A program made the translations under genes and the position numbers. Positions 23,239 to 33,833 of a DNA stretch of 64,000 nucleotides are shown one piece after another. The first letter of the stretch is position 1. Every line of letters begins with the position of its first letter. Source of the stretch: Adiantum capillus-veneris (lineage: Eukaryota > Streptophyta > Polypodiopsida > Polypodiales > Pteridaceae); contig CM043964.1 of NCBI GenBank assembly GCA_014529385.2, positions 3,493,997-3,557,996 on the forward strand, in the 5' to 3' direction. The notes beneath the pieces were generated by a model, which worked only from the letters and a program-made list of their open reading frames with translations, was not told where the DNA came from and ran no database searches.

Positions 23239-24255
23239 TGTCGTGCGTTGGCACGTTCATAATGTGAAATTAAAGTATCTACCTCACTCTTAATGTTTAT
23301 GATGTGTGGGACCAAATGCTACAATGTGTAGTACATAGTGTGATGTATGCGAAAATGAATGTCACGGTTGCAGTCGTGTACATACCTTGTCGGGAGGGCG
23401 AGGCCCTACACGTGGCACCATGGAATTCTTTTGCACATAAATATATGCCTAATTTTCTTTGGGAATGTACAAATGTCAAGTGTTTCAAAGTGGCACGCTC
23501 GTTTTGCCTAGAAAGTTCAATGCGGGCAATCTCGGCCAAAAATAGCAGGTTTCGTGCGCTAGCGTGAAAGACGTATCCAAAGTGCTTACCAAGTGGAAAA
23601 ATGAGGTTCAACATGAAATTTGAGCGCAATGGGATTTTTCCACAATTTAAGGGATTTTTCCAAGCTCGTTTGGGCTTTTTACGGACAAAAAGTGACATTT
23701 TTGGGCTAAAAATGGCCTAAAAATGCTCAAAATAGCTCAAAATGCCACATCAACGACGTTGACGTTGTTTCTCAAGTTGTGTGGGAATTTTTAGAGCCAA
23801 GAATGAGCTCATTTGGGCACATGACCAAGGAGATACGACCATTCCTTTACAGGGTGCTAGTGCAGTCCCGTGTTGCTTCCACTACATGGTTGAGGCTCTG
23901 AGGCCTCCAATTAGTGTTTCCCCTCCTCAAATAACTACTTGGGCTTCTCCAATGAAGTACTGAAGCTTCCATGAAATGGTAACGATGAAAAATCGAAGCG
24001 TAAATTTAGGGTTTTTAACAGGTCGAATGAGCACTGCATCTGTGCAATTGGGAGCGAGGCTACACCTAATCTTCACACACACAAGAGTTTGAGTTAGTAT
24101 TGGTTCTTTTTCAAAGTGGAGCTTTCATGGCTGGAGTTTTGTTCTTTTTTAGTGTGTTTTTGGCTTCAAACCGTCTACGTCTTGCTTGATTTTGCTATGA
24201 ATCCTCACAGTCAGAGGCCCGACGCTTTCCTAGTCGCACTGCGCACTTCCTGACA
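23239..24255 (+). repeat. LTR-D right LTR
   Basis: About 1017 bp. It follows a TTTAGAGGGGG polypurine tract. It has a short internal insertion relative to the left copy (GGGATTTTTCCACAATTTAAG near 23630-23655). Ends CTTCCTGACA at 24255. Confidence 0.85.
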
Positions 24256-24332
24256 ACGTCACATTATGACACATTATATAATGCAATGTTTTTGGGAGAC
24301 GATAGAGGGTACCCATCCCCAACTCTTAAAAC

Positions 24333-24387
<55 letters not shown>

Positions 24388-24890
24388 TGCTTGCTTTACA
24401 ACCACCTTTTTTATGATTTTCATGAGAACCAAAAATTACGACATTTCTTTGGTGGGAAATACATAGGATAGTACTTGGTTTGTGTGATGAGGGGTGTGAT
24501 TCCAAGTGAGCAATCCACCTTTTTTTAACTGGAACCCTTTCAGCTCCTGCTTTCCCCATGCCATGTTCCACTCACAATGGAGCAATGTCCTCCTACTTCT
24601 TCCTCCTCCCTTCAGACCACCCATGTACACTTCTTCTACTCCTCTTTTGTTCTCTCCTCTTCCTCTTCTTTCTTCTCACTTCCTCTATCCTACTTTTATA
24701 TTCCTCCTTATCCTTGGTTCGCACTTGACCTCACTTAGTTTTAATTTTAGTTGTTTGATCATGTAGGGTTTGAGAGGAGTGATGTTATTAGTATTGTTAA
24801 TAGATATTAACAAAGATTTTTTTACTACCACCATTTTCCCATGGTTGCTCCTTGTACAACAATGTAAGAGCATGTTCAAAGCTTGTGAAC

Positions 24891-24938
<48 letters not shown>

Positions 24939-25480
24939 ACTAAATATAGTGTCAAATACATTCAATTGTATAAATGTACACCAAGTGATGTTCATTTTCA
25001 CCAATTAGCATACAATAGGATCGAATGAAGATTAGTACAGTCTTGGAGCTCGCAATGGAGGGTCTAGCTTCGTCAGGATGCAGGGTTGAGGGTCTGAGGG
25101 TCGCGTTGCAGGAGTACGAAGCTTATCTGAGGGCTGCATAGTTGATCTGATGAGTGTACTGCAGGCCTGAGGGTATCCAAGCAGGACGTATAGGGTTCTG
25201 GAGTTGAGTGGAGGCTCGGTAGTTGAGGGATTCTGGGCATGCTCGGTAGTTGAGGGATTCGCAATCCATGCTGTGGATCGTGATCGATCACATTATGTTG
25301 GATTAGCACCGGGCGAGTCTTCAAAGTGTCTTGGCTACTGATTTTGGAGGTGCTAGTGCTCTCTGTAATTCCTTGTTTCACACAAAGGTGTAGCATCACA
25401 CATCGATCGCGATCCTTTCTCTGTTCCACGGATCTTGATTCTTGGGTGGTCAATAGGGGAAATAAGTTAAATTATATTTT
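24256..25480. other. unassigned spacer with microsatellites
   Basis: No gene recognised. It contains (AC)n at about 24335-24382, pyrimidine-rich sequence at 24530-24720 and (GA)n at about 24893-24936. A 20-bp unit GCTCGGTAGTTGAGGGATTC is repeated at about 25212 and 25240. The minus-strand ORF 25453-25073 has no known motif and may be the tail of the copia gag relic to its right. Confidence 0.5.
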
Positions 25481-25489
25481 TTGTACCTA

Positions 25490-26024
25490 AAAATGCTTGA
25501 AAACGAGCTTACCTTTAAGGACGGAGTTACTAATGGCAGTGTTAAATGTGTCTCACGATGCACACAAATATAGCAAAAAAATAGCTTTCATTTCATCATC
25601 AAAATTGAATTCCTTAAATGCAAGCCACGCAAAAGAGTTGTTGAATTCATTCAAGTGTAAATTGGCATTGCTGCCCTCTTTCATATTGAAACACATAAGT
25701 TTTTTCATAAGAAAAACTTTGTTCAAGGCACTCTTACCATCCTAAGGTGAGCATAATGACTTTCGTAATTCCTTTTCATTGGTATTCTCCATAATGGTAA
25801 AGAAAATAGACACACCAAAGTGTAGGCAAATGGTCGTCACCATAGCACGAGCATTAAGCTCCTCTAATTGATTATCAGTGTTAAACACCCTCTTTACGTT
25901 CTTTCAAGGGTGTTGTAAGGCTCTTATTGACCAAGACATCAAGCATACGTTGCTTCCATATCGTGAAGTTTATGCCATCAAACTTCTTGATATAATACTC
26001 TTATTTCTCAGAAGTTCTAGCCAT
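25490..26024 (-). pseudogene. Cop-E, copia gag relic
   Basis: On the minus strand an ATG at about 26024 starts MARTSEK, then a TAA, then KKFDGINFTIWKQRMLDVLV, which is the N-terminal signature of Ty1/copia Gag (KFDG.NF..WK..M.DVL). Further down, in other frames, KSALNKVFLMKKLM, NANLHLNEFN and WDTFNTAISNS follow in the order of the UBN2/retrotran_gag domain. At least three frameshifts or stops occur. No protease or RT was found further on; the rest may be deleted. Confidence 0.7.
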
Positions 26025-26204
26025 GATTGACAAGAGAAAATACAAGAAGTGAGATGAAGGATTTGCGAAATTTTAGTAAATTTTTTGGCAAAGTCTCCTC
26101 TGTTCAGAGACCAAATTCTCAACTAAAACTCAACAAAAAATCAATACATAAATCATAAACAGAGCATCAATATAATGTTCAAAAACACTATCAAAGGACT
26201 ACCA

Positions 26205-26485
26205 ACTTGGTGTCAAAGCATCTATACATATCTTATGGTGAGGCGCAAGTAGGGATCTCCAACAACCTAATCCACCTTACAATGGGTAACCTAGCCCCGA
26301 GTGTTTTTCTTCAGAAAACCTCATGCATGACCCTCACAAAAGGCTATGTATACATAATGACTAGCCACAGTTTCAGAAAGGACTCTTCCGGACCGAGTCC
26401 ATGAAACAGTCGGGACTGCAAAAAAAAATTCAAAAAAAGCTCCACAATAGTGTACAGTGACAGTATTTGCAACAATACATAAGTC
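26205..26485 (-). other. shared leader module, copy 2 (Cop-E)
   Basis: Corresponds to 12500-12805 and to the complement of 37190-37500. Shared pieces are CTTATGGTGAGGC, GAAAACCTCATGC, GACCCTCACAAAAGGCTATG, TCAGAAAGG and CGGGACTGC. It lies upstream of the copia gag start on the same strand. It is the most diverged of the three copies. Confidence 0.65.
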
Positions 26486-27600
26486 ATAATCGTCACTACT
26501 AAGTACAGGGCATGCATCCAAACAAACGTCAACAAATGTGCAAGAAAAATCACAAAACTCATATGCGCTCTCAAGTACTACTCATAAATAAAACCATATG
26601 CATCCAAACTCCCACAAGAACTAAAATTACTAAAATGCTTGCAAACACACGTCATTAGAAATTCTATGAACTGTCAAAACATATGATATCGAACTAAGCT
26701 AAAGCAAAGGTCAAACCACAACTGTCATACATCATAGCTAAAGACGCATCTGACAATGCAAAATTGCTCCTCTCAATAATGCATGGAGAGCTCAAAACAC
26801 CTTTTCTCTCTATGTGTCCGAGTGTGTGTTTTTATGCAAACTAATAGAGAGACTGACAAAGAGTGTTTGCATGTGTGGATTCGGAGTCGATGCCATCATT
26901 GTCAATGATGGTCGGAGTCATCGAAGTCAAAAAAGATGCTTAAAGTCACAAGAGCCGATGTCAAATAGTTCCATGTGCTCGTTATGTCGAAGTCGCCAAT
27001 GCCGAAAGTCGGAGTGTGTGTCTCGATCTTGAGAGTTCGATCGATGCCAAGAAGATGATGGGGTTGATGTCAACTTCCGTCGTCGACCGTCGACGGACGA
27101 AAGTGCATTACCAATGCTCAAAGATGCCAGAGGAGAGCCAATGTGCTCTCTCACTCGTCCAAATCCTCTTTCTTTCTCGCTATCGAATCCGATGCCAAGA
27201 ACGCGGAGCCAATTGTGTATGTGTGTGTGTGTGTGTGTGCACGCGCGCGCGTGCGCGCATGTGCAACCTTTGCCAAGTTTCCCGCCTTTTCTCTTCCTCC
27301 ACACACAATCTCCCAATGCTATTGCTTTTGAACTTCAGTTTTGCATTTGTTTTTGAATTATGCGTTACTCTCTTGCGTTAAAAATTCCTTGTGATGCCTT
27401 TAATTTGTATCAACGCATCGCCGCCTCTTGCAGCTTGCAATACCTCCAAGTATTCACACCACCTGCCACACATTCTTTTGTCGACTTTCAATTATCCACA
27501 CACAAACCTTAATCTCCTCCTTAATCACAAGAAGTTTTGGACAAATTCTCACAATAATTCCCGCATTGTGACTTACATGAACATCATGAGTTTTTGTGAG
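26486..27600. other. unassigned spacer, possible LTR remains
   Basis: No supported gene. Region 26860-27130 is rich in GTCGGAGTC/GTCGAAGTC-like words and TCGATGCC repeats. A (GT)n-(GC)n alternating purine-pyrimidine tract lies at about 27216-27262, a possible Z-DNA former. It could be the 5' LTR of Cop-E, but no partner was found in the window. Confidence 0.4.
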
Positions 27601-27601
27601 G

Positions 27602-27706
27602 GAGGCACCGCATACCTAGCTAGGTACGATTGGGGGCAGGGGACCGCCGGCCCCGGGGGGGGGGGTCCCTTGCCCCAATCGTACCTAGCTAGGTATGCAG
27701 TGCCTC
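27602..27706. repeat. long inverted repeat / hairpin
   Basis: The left arm 27602-27645 and right arm 27664-27706 are complementary over about 43 bases with two substitutions and one extra G; the loop of 18 bases is GC-only (CCGGCCCC plus a G run). Each arm contains the self-complementary ACCTAGCTAGGT. Transcribed RNA from either strand would fold into one stable stem. Confidence 0.9.
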
Positions 27707-28000
27707 TCGAGCAGAAGCTCATGATGCTATGCATTGTATGAAAAACATTGAAAAAGACTCTGTTTTCCTACATGAGAATATTTCTAAATCTTCTTGTGAA
27801 TGTGTTGCACATGCTGGGAAAGTCGAGCACTGCCAACAACCTACTTGTGAAGTGTGTTGTACATAGATGCGTGCGTACACGCAGTGTTGTGAGGATGGAG
27901 AGCGAGAGCACAAAGTGGGTGGAGCACAATGAGGATAATACACTCCCGCTCCTTATTCTATTGACCATCAAAGAATAAGGTAAAGAAAGAGAGAGAGAGA

Positions 28001-28208
28001 TGTAGGTCATGAGGGCAACAACTTCCCGGGAGGTCACCCATCCCAGTACTGTTCCCGCGCATATGCGCTTAACTGTGACGTTCCACAAATTGGTCTAGCT
28101 ATCCAGACCCCAAAACCTTAAGGTGTTAGGGACCTCCGTTCTAACCAATTTATGCAAGCCTCATAGATAGACACCACTTTGTCACCACAAGTTGGGCTTA
28201 CCCCAACA
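28001..28208 (-). repeat. Cassandra LTR (3' in minus orientation)
   Basis: 208 bp, TGTAGGTCAT...CCCAACA on the plus strand. The 5S-like part is 28010-28092 (complement). It differs from the other LTR at CCCGGG/CCCAGG and CTAGCTATCC/CTAGCCATCC only, so the insertion is recent. Confidence 0.95.
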
Positions 28209-28397
28209 ATCGCCCCCTTAAGCCAAACTTGGGACTTTCCCGTCCCCTTGAGTACCAACGTGTTCCGCCTTTTTCTAGGCTCAGAGGTTAAGAGCTTCAA
28301 CGTGGCCGGGAGCTAGCTCAGAGGTTGAAGTCAACATCAACATGTCCTGTTCCACGGACTCAGAGGTTGGACTTTGAACCATGGCTCTGATACCAGT

Positions 28398-28605
28398 TGT
28401 AGGTCATGAGGGCAACAACTTCCCAGGAGGTCACCCATCCCAGTACTGTTCCCGCGCATATGCGCTTAACTGTGACGTTCCACAAATTGGTCTAGCCATC
28501 CAGACCCCAAAACCTTAAGGTGTTAGGGACCTCCGTTCTAACCAATTTATGCAAGCCTCATAGATAGACACCACTTTGTCACCACAAGTTGGGCTTACCC
28601 CAACA
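28398..28605 (-). repeat. Cassandra LTR (5' in minus orientation)
   Basis: 208 bp. The 5S-like segment is 28407-28489 on the complement, with A-box-like AGTTAAGCG and C-box-like GATGGGTGACCTCC. In Cassandra elements these act as an internal RNA polymerase III promoter. The primer site TGGTATCAGAGCC is just outside, complement of about 28383-28395. Confidence 0.95.
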
Positions 28606-28610
28606 ATAAT

Positions 28611-28804
28611 TGAAGGGGATCGGGGAGCACCACAGACAGAGAGTGAGAGAGAGAGAGAGAGAGAAGGAGACACACACGATGTGGGTGGGGAGACTCAAAG
28701 AGTGAGCAGCCCCCTATACACTTATGCTATGTATAAGGTATACAAGTCAGTGGGCGCCCAGACTCTGGGCGGCCGGGCAAGGCACAGACGCCTATACCCC
28801 AACA
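28611..28804 (-). repeat. Cop-F left LTR (3' LTR)
   Basis: 194 bp, TGAAGGGGATCGGGG...TACCCCAACA on the plus strand. It includes a short (GA)n tract and the near-palindrome GCGCCCAGACTCTGGGCGG. Confidence 0.9.
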
Positions 28805-28883
28805 ACCTCCCACTTAAAGGCGACTGTGCCTTTAAGCAAGAGAACATAGTATAAAGACTACAAAAGGCGAGAGAAAACCGCTC

Positions 28884-30737
28884 TCAACCGATGCCCATTG
28901 GCTGGCTGTGATCGTGTGCATCCGGCTGTCCTGCTCCCGTGTAAGTCCATACACCACCAGACGTACCGCACACATACTGCAAGTATGTACACAATACCTG
29001 CATATCTCCCTCGTGCACTATGCCATCATCAGTCAACAAACGACTGACAACCCCAACTGCAAATACTCCCACTGCAGCTGCGATATCCGGTCTCAAGATC
29101 AACATCTCATACATGAGACCACCGAATGCCGATGCAATGCTAGCGGGCCCTGCTAGCTCTACGGTGCATGCATCAACATATATATCCCTGGCAATAGGCA
29201 TCTCTGACTGACAAGGCGTGTCAGCCACATGCATCTCCTGACTATCCGCAAAAGACGCATCAACCTGTCGTGCAACCTCAGAGCAAACCAGCTGCTCTAG
29301 GTGTCTGCTGGAAGACATATCCTGCACAACTATATCCCCATGCTCACTGTCGAGCATAGAAAGGAATGACTGCATAATCGCTGACATCTCAGCCTCCTCT
29401 GCAATCATCCACTGCAAACATGACCACTCAATCTGCTGTGACTCACTAGAGCTCTCATGCTCTAACTCCGTATGCATAGACTCTTGCACAACGTCCTCCT
29501 GTCGTGACTCACTAGAGCAAGACCGCTCTACCTGTCTATCCTGCATAGAAGTATCTCGCACAACTGACTCTCTGCTTTGCTCAGTCACTAGCAAAGCATG
29601 CATGTCTGACTCTGTCACCTCTCTGTGTGACTGCTCAAGTTGTGCCCCAACTGTGTGCACAACGAGCTCACTACTCTGCACTCCATGCAAAGTATCCTGC
29701 AACCCACAAGCAAAAGAGACTCGCCTGCTCTCTCGCTGTCTACCTGGCTGTATGATCACAGAGACAACACCGTCTCTCGCGTGATCCACATGCAATGGGT
29801 AACCTGTACCACTCCTGGCACCTCTCGCAATCACTAGCGAACCCAAATGCATCACAAAATCTCGCTCTCGTAGCGAAATCTGACATCCACTATCCCGTAA
29901 CTGTCTGACTGAGATCAAATCCCGTCTCAGATCTGGCACATAACGCACATGACGCAGGGTAAATCTCATACCACTGGGCAAGGACAAACATACATCTCCT
30001 GTACCCTCAATGTCATACATAGCACCATCAGCCATGTGCACACAACCAAGTCTCCCACTAGAAAACGTGCTAAACCACTCACGATGCGACGTGACATGGA
30101 AAGTAGCATTTGAATCTAGTAACCAATGTGAAGACAATGTGCAATCCGATATGCAATCCGTAGACATAAGATCGTCTGAAGACAAGCTAGATGTAAATGT
30201 GACATTGCCATCACAAGCATACTCAGTAACCACCGTACTGATCTCACTAGCATCTGTCATGCCCAAATCTGCATCACGCATCTGTCGCCTCCGTTGTCTC
30301 AAACGCCTGAAACATCGACGCCTAATGTGCCCTCTATGTCCACAATGCCAACATGTCAAGTCTCTATGCCGTCGAGACTTGCGTGTGGGACCAATCTCTC
30401 CCATGGACATAGAAGTGGGACTAGACTCCCCTGTAGACATGGATGTCGCGTACATAGCATGTAAACTCTGCCATAAAGCATGAGTTGTAGTCTCCCTCGA
30501 GACCTGCCAGTAAACAGACTCAACCAGATGCAAACGAATCGTAGACATTGCTAACTCATCAAGATCCTACCAATCATCATCACGCATAGACTTTGGCTTT
30601 GCCGATAAACCACGCAAGGGTTTATCCTGCCCCAAATCCGCCAATGCAACAAGCATATGCTCCTTCCAAGCAACAAAATCTGCACCATCAAACTGTGTCA
30701 GACCATAACGCTGGAAGTCAAATGAAAAATCAGCCAT
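28884..30737 (-). pseudogene. Gag-protease polyprotein of Cop-F, one in-frame TAG
   Basis: A 618-codon frame runs from ATG 30737 (MADFSFDFQRYG) to a stop at 28884, broken only by TAG at 30567-30569 (after RDDDW, before DLDELAMSTIRL). The Gag N-terminus has FDG.DFVAWKEHMLVAL. The zinc knuckle is CWHCGHRGHIRRRC at about 30350. The copia protease region is WLLDSNATFHVTSHREWF, where the usual D-S-G is DSN, so the catalytic Gly is lost. Then come about 230 residues rich in Ser, Gln, Glu and Met, with no known domain. The end (GGLMYEML, RPDIAAAVGV) is a remnant of the copia RT C-terminus. Expression would need readthrough or repair of one stop. Confidence 0.8.
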
Positions 30738-32371
30738 AATGCTCGCAAAAGAGCAACCAACAATGAGTAGCAAATGTCAACCAAATCAGCCCTAAACTGG
30801 CTCGAATTGCATCAACAAAAGTCTGCAAATATGGCTGCAAATCAACCCCAAAACAGCCCCAAAATTCAGCTCTTAAACAGCTGCATAAACAAGTCACAAA
30901 TGTGTCCCAGATCAACCTACAACTGAGCCATACATGGACACCTGCAAAGAGGAAACAATGGCTGAAAATTCAGCGCCCAAATAAGCCCTCAAACCTGCCT
31001 GTAAACTTGTAAACCTGTAGCTGAAACCTGCTGAAAAACCTCAAGCCATTAGTGCTCGAATCCGGCTAGCCACACAAGCATACATCACAATACTCACTCC
31101 TGTGAGTGTGCCAAGATAACTGTACGCCTGTCAAACCCGTGAGCTAATCACCAAGCCCACAATGTGCGGTATCGATGTATACACACACACAAATCTCCCA
31201 CCTGCAAAGAACACCGCACGCAAATGCTGAGTGCAACCCGCAATCTCTACCTAGATCGCACAAATGATACGCATAAAACTCCTGAGAAAATTTCGTCAAA
31301 GTTTCGTCAGTAAAACGGCCACAAAACCAGTAACCAAACCGACTGCACGCTCAAAATCATGAGCAACCAAAGCACATCAAACCGCACTCCAAATGCATGC
31401 ACCAATCTCCACACTTTGCATACATCATTGCAAACACCTGCAAATCTAGTACACAAATATCTGCTCTACCTGTGACTGCCAAAAAACATGCTCGAGGCAT
31501 ACATTGCCGAGCTCAAAATGCAATCACATTAGTCTCCCTGAGCATCAAACCACATAAGGCATACATCGTATCCTCCCACCTGTGAGGAAACTTGCAGCAA
31601 ATATCACTCTCACATCTGAGAGCAAACCATGTGTGGAATCCTCGACACACAATAAACAACTGTTGCTGCAGAAAATTCAGCATTCAGAATTTTAAAATTC
31701 TGATATAACGAGCGCGTCCGGAGCGTGCCAAAACCCCAAAATAGACTCCTGGATCATATGTATCCGAGTTCGGGTGTGAAAGCTATGCTAAAAACAGTGT
31801 TTTTGGGACCCGAGAGTGCACAAATAAACTTGCTGCTGTACCTGCTGTAATTCAAAGCATAATTTCAGCAAATAGATATCACCATCGCGTCCGGAGCGTG
31901 CCAAAACCCTGACCTAAACTCCTGGATCATGTAGATCTGACTCCGTATGACGGAGCTACGCAAAAAACTGCGTTTTAGAGCCCGAAAATGACAAAAACGA
32001 GCTGCACACAGTTTTGAACCTGCTCTTGCTCCACTCTGCGTGATGCAATGTCCTCTCAATGCAAGCTCCAACACAAGAGCTCTGCCACAACAGCATCCAA
32101 GCACTCGAATGTCAAGCTCTCCTCCGCCGAGCACTTCTCTAACGAGCTCCACTGAGCTCAAAAACTCCTCTCACTAAGGAAGCCGCAACCGCCTCCTCGA
32201 CCAAGCTTGACCACACCAAGCTCCTAAGCTCCAAAGACAATGCTCCTCAAGCTAAAATCGCTCTCCGTGAAACTCCGCGATCGAACTCCACCGTCGAGAG
32301 CGAGCGAGCTATCGCCTCGAAGCTCTCAAAGCCGTCGTGCTCTCCGCGGTCACCATAGCTCTGATACCAAT

Positions 32372-32399
32372 TGAAGGGGATCGGGAAGCACCACAGACA

Positions 32400-32431
<32 letters not shown>

Positions 32432-32571
32432 AGGAGACACACACGATGTGGGTAGGGAGACTCAAAGAGTGAGCAGCTCCCTATACACTTATGCTATGTA
32501 TAAGGTATACAAATCAGTGGGCGCCCAGACTCTGGGCGGCCGGGCAAAGCACAAACGCCTATACCCTAACA
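32372..32571 (-). repeat. Cop-F right LTR (5' LTR)
   Basis: 200 bp, partner of 28611-28804; ends TACCCTAACA. In minus orientation the (CT)n tract is near the 3' end of the LTR, as in Cop-G. The PBS follows after two bases. Confidence 0.9.
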
Positions 32572-32576
32572 AGAGA

Positions 32577-33785
32577 GAGAGTGAGAGAGTGACAATGGGT
32601 TTGCTTCCTTGACTTTGTTTTGTTGCTTGTGTGAAAGTGCATGTTAATCTTGGGATCTTGAATTGGGTGCTATTTTTTACTTTTTAAAATAAGCCTTGGC
32701 CAACTAGTGGGAAAAGTGTGCCTCAGCGTAGCCTTGGGCCGGTTGGAAATTGAAATAACCACTTGAGACAATCGGGAAAAGGAAAAAATTTGGGAGGAAT
32801 TTGGCACAAAATAGTGTTCAAATGGCAAAAATGCTAGCTACTTGGCATGTTCTCCTATTGAGAATTGCATTAAAGGGATTTATGTATGTTTGGGAAAAAG
32901 AAATTTCCCGAAACCCTCTAGTGAAGAAGGGAGATAGGCATACTTTTGAACGTCTTATTGGTTTTTACAGTTAGTGGACATACCTTTCCATGTGGGCCAT
33001 TAAGTTTTAGAGTGCGAAGGACCCTCTAGACAATTAATGTGCCATTTGACTCTCTTGTTTTAGAATGCCGAAGTGAATGGCAGTGCTTTAGTGTGTTGAG
33101 ACTAAGTTTGGTCTTCATGGCATCTTCATCTTGTGTGCTAGATCTCTAGGTACTACATTTTGATCTCATGTTCCTGATCCCTTCCTACATTTTGGTCAAC
33201 ATGAGCCTCTCCTCGGCTGGTTGTTGATTCCTCTATTCCATCTATTTTATTGCTATTGCTTTAGCAGATGGACGAAGCATATTGATGCTCATTACTATCT
33301 ATGATTGTATAAAATACACTGGATTATCAACTTGAAGTATTATCCTACCAAGAATAACATTGAGGACACATCTTCAATGTGCTCTGGCATTATTGAAGAC
33401 ATCAAAAAGCGGTGTAGGTTGCTTTCCATGGTTGTATGGCTATTTAGGTATGCTATGAATCTACCCTTTATCGGCTAGTCATCCATTCTTACGAAATCGC
33501 CACCCATCTTAATAGTGCCCAAAGTCGTATATTTGGTCCAAACACCATTCCTTTTGCTGTGGCTAACATCAAACTGTTAATTATTATGCTATGTTGCAGT
33601 TAATTGCAGATGAATGCCACCTTTCTGATACATCAAGAAGATTTTTACCTATGAGGTATATATGTGCTAGGAGGGGCATGTGTGCATAGTGTGCTAGACT
33701 CTAGAAATAGAAGATTTAGAGTTGTAATAGACTTTTCTCCAATTGGAAAATTTGCAAAATGCAGACTTGTGATCCATTGGGATGG

Positions 33786-33833
<48 letters not shown>

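Larger units (their letters stand above)
16164..24255 (+). mobile_element. LTR-D, full-length Ty3 element of an atypical lineage
   Basis: LTRs 16164-17167 and 23239-24255 (TGTC...TGACA), PBS-like TTTTTGGTGAACCCGACGCG at 17170-17189, gag-pol 17252-23180, purine tract TTTAGAGGGGG at 23224-23234. Flanks are ATGT (16160-16163) and ACGT (24256-24259), a probable 4-bp duplication with one transition. Order is Gag, protease, RT, RNase H, integrase, the Ty3 order. The protease DHGS and RT FLDD motifs and the integrase wording differ from common plant chromoviruses and Tat/Athila. At least seven frameshifts and several TAG codons show it is inactive. Confidence 0.85.
28001..28605 (-). mobile_element. 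Cassandra TRIM retrotransposon
   Basis: Two 208-bp LTRs (28001-28208 and 28398-28605), differing at only two sites, flank a 189-bp interior. The minus strand reads TGTTGGGGTAAGCCC...CATGACCTACA. The first interior bases are AC followed by TGGTATCAGAGCC, the standard initiator-Met tRNA primer site. A purine tract AAGGGGGCGAT precedes the 3' LTR. Each LTR carries a 5S-rRNA-like segment with AGTTAAGCG and GGGATGGGTGACCTCCCGGG, the hallmark of Cassandra (Pol III promoter in the LTR). It has no coding capacity and is moved by another element's proteins. Flanking 5-mers (AGAGA left, ATAAT right) do not match. Confidence 0.95.
28611..32571 (-). mobile_element. Cop-F, non-autonomous copia element with Gag-protease ORF
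   Basis: LTRs 28611-28804 and 32372-32571 (minus strand TGTTAGGG...CCCCTTCA). PBS TGGTATCAGAGC is the complement of 32358-32369; polypurine tract AAGTGGGAGGT is next to the 3' LTR. It has a leader of about 1.6 kb and one ORF ending 80 bp before the 3' LTR. Integrase and most of RT are absent. The two LTRs differ mainly by G/C to A/T transitions plus (GA)n length. The right flank is AGAGA (32572-32576); the left flank is the 5-bp ATAAT next to Cassandra. Confidence 0.9.

Noticed and set aside
27216-27262. CRISPR-like or regulatory repeat
   Set aside because: It is a plain (GT)n/(GC)n dinucleotide tract with no spacers.
28010-28092. A genuine 5S rRNA gene
   Set aside because: Only the internal promoter-bearing part of 5S is present, it occurs in both LTRs of a TRIM, and the flanks are LTR sequence. 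It is a Cassandra LTR.
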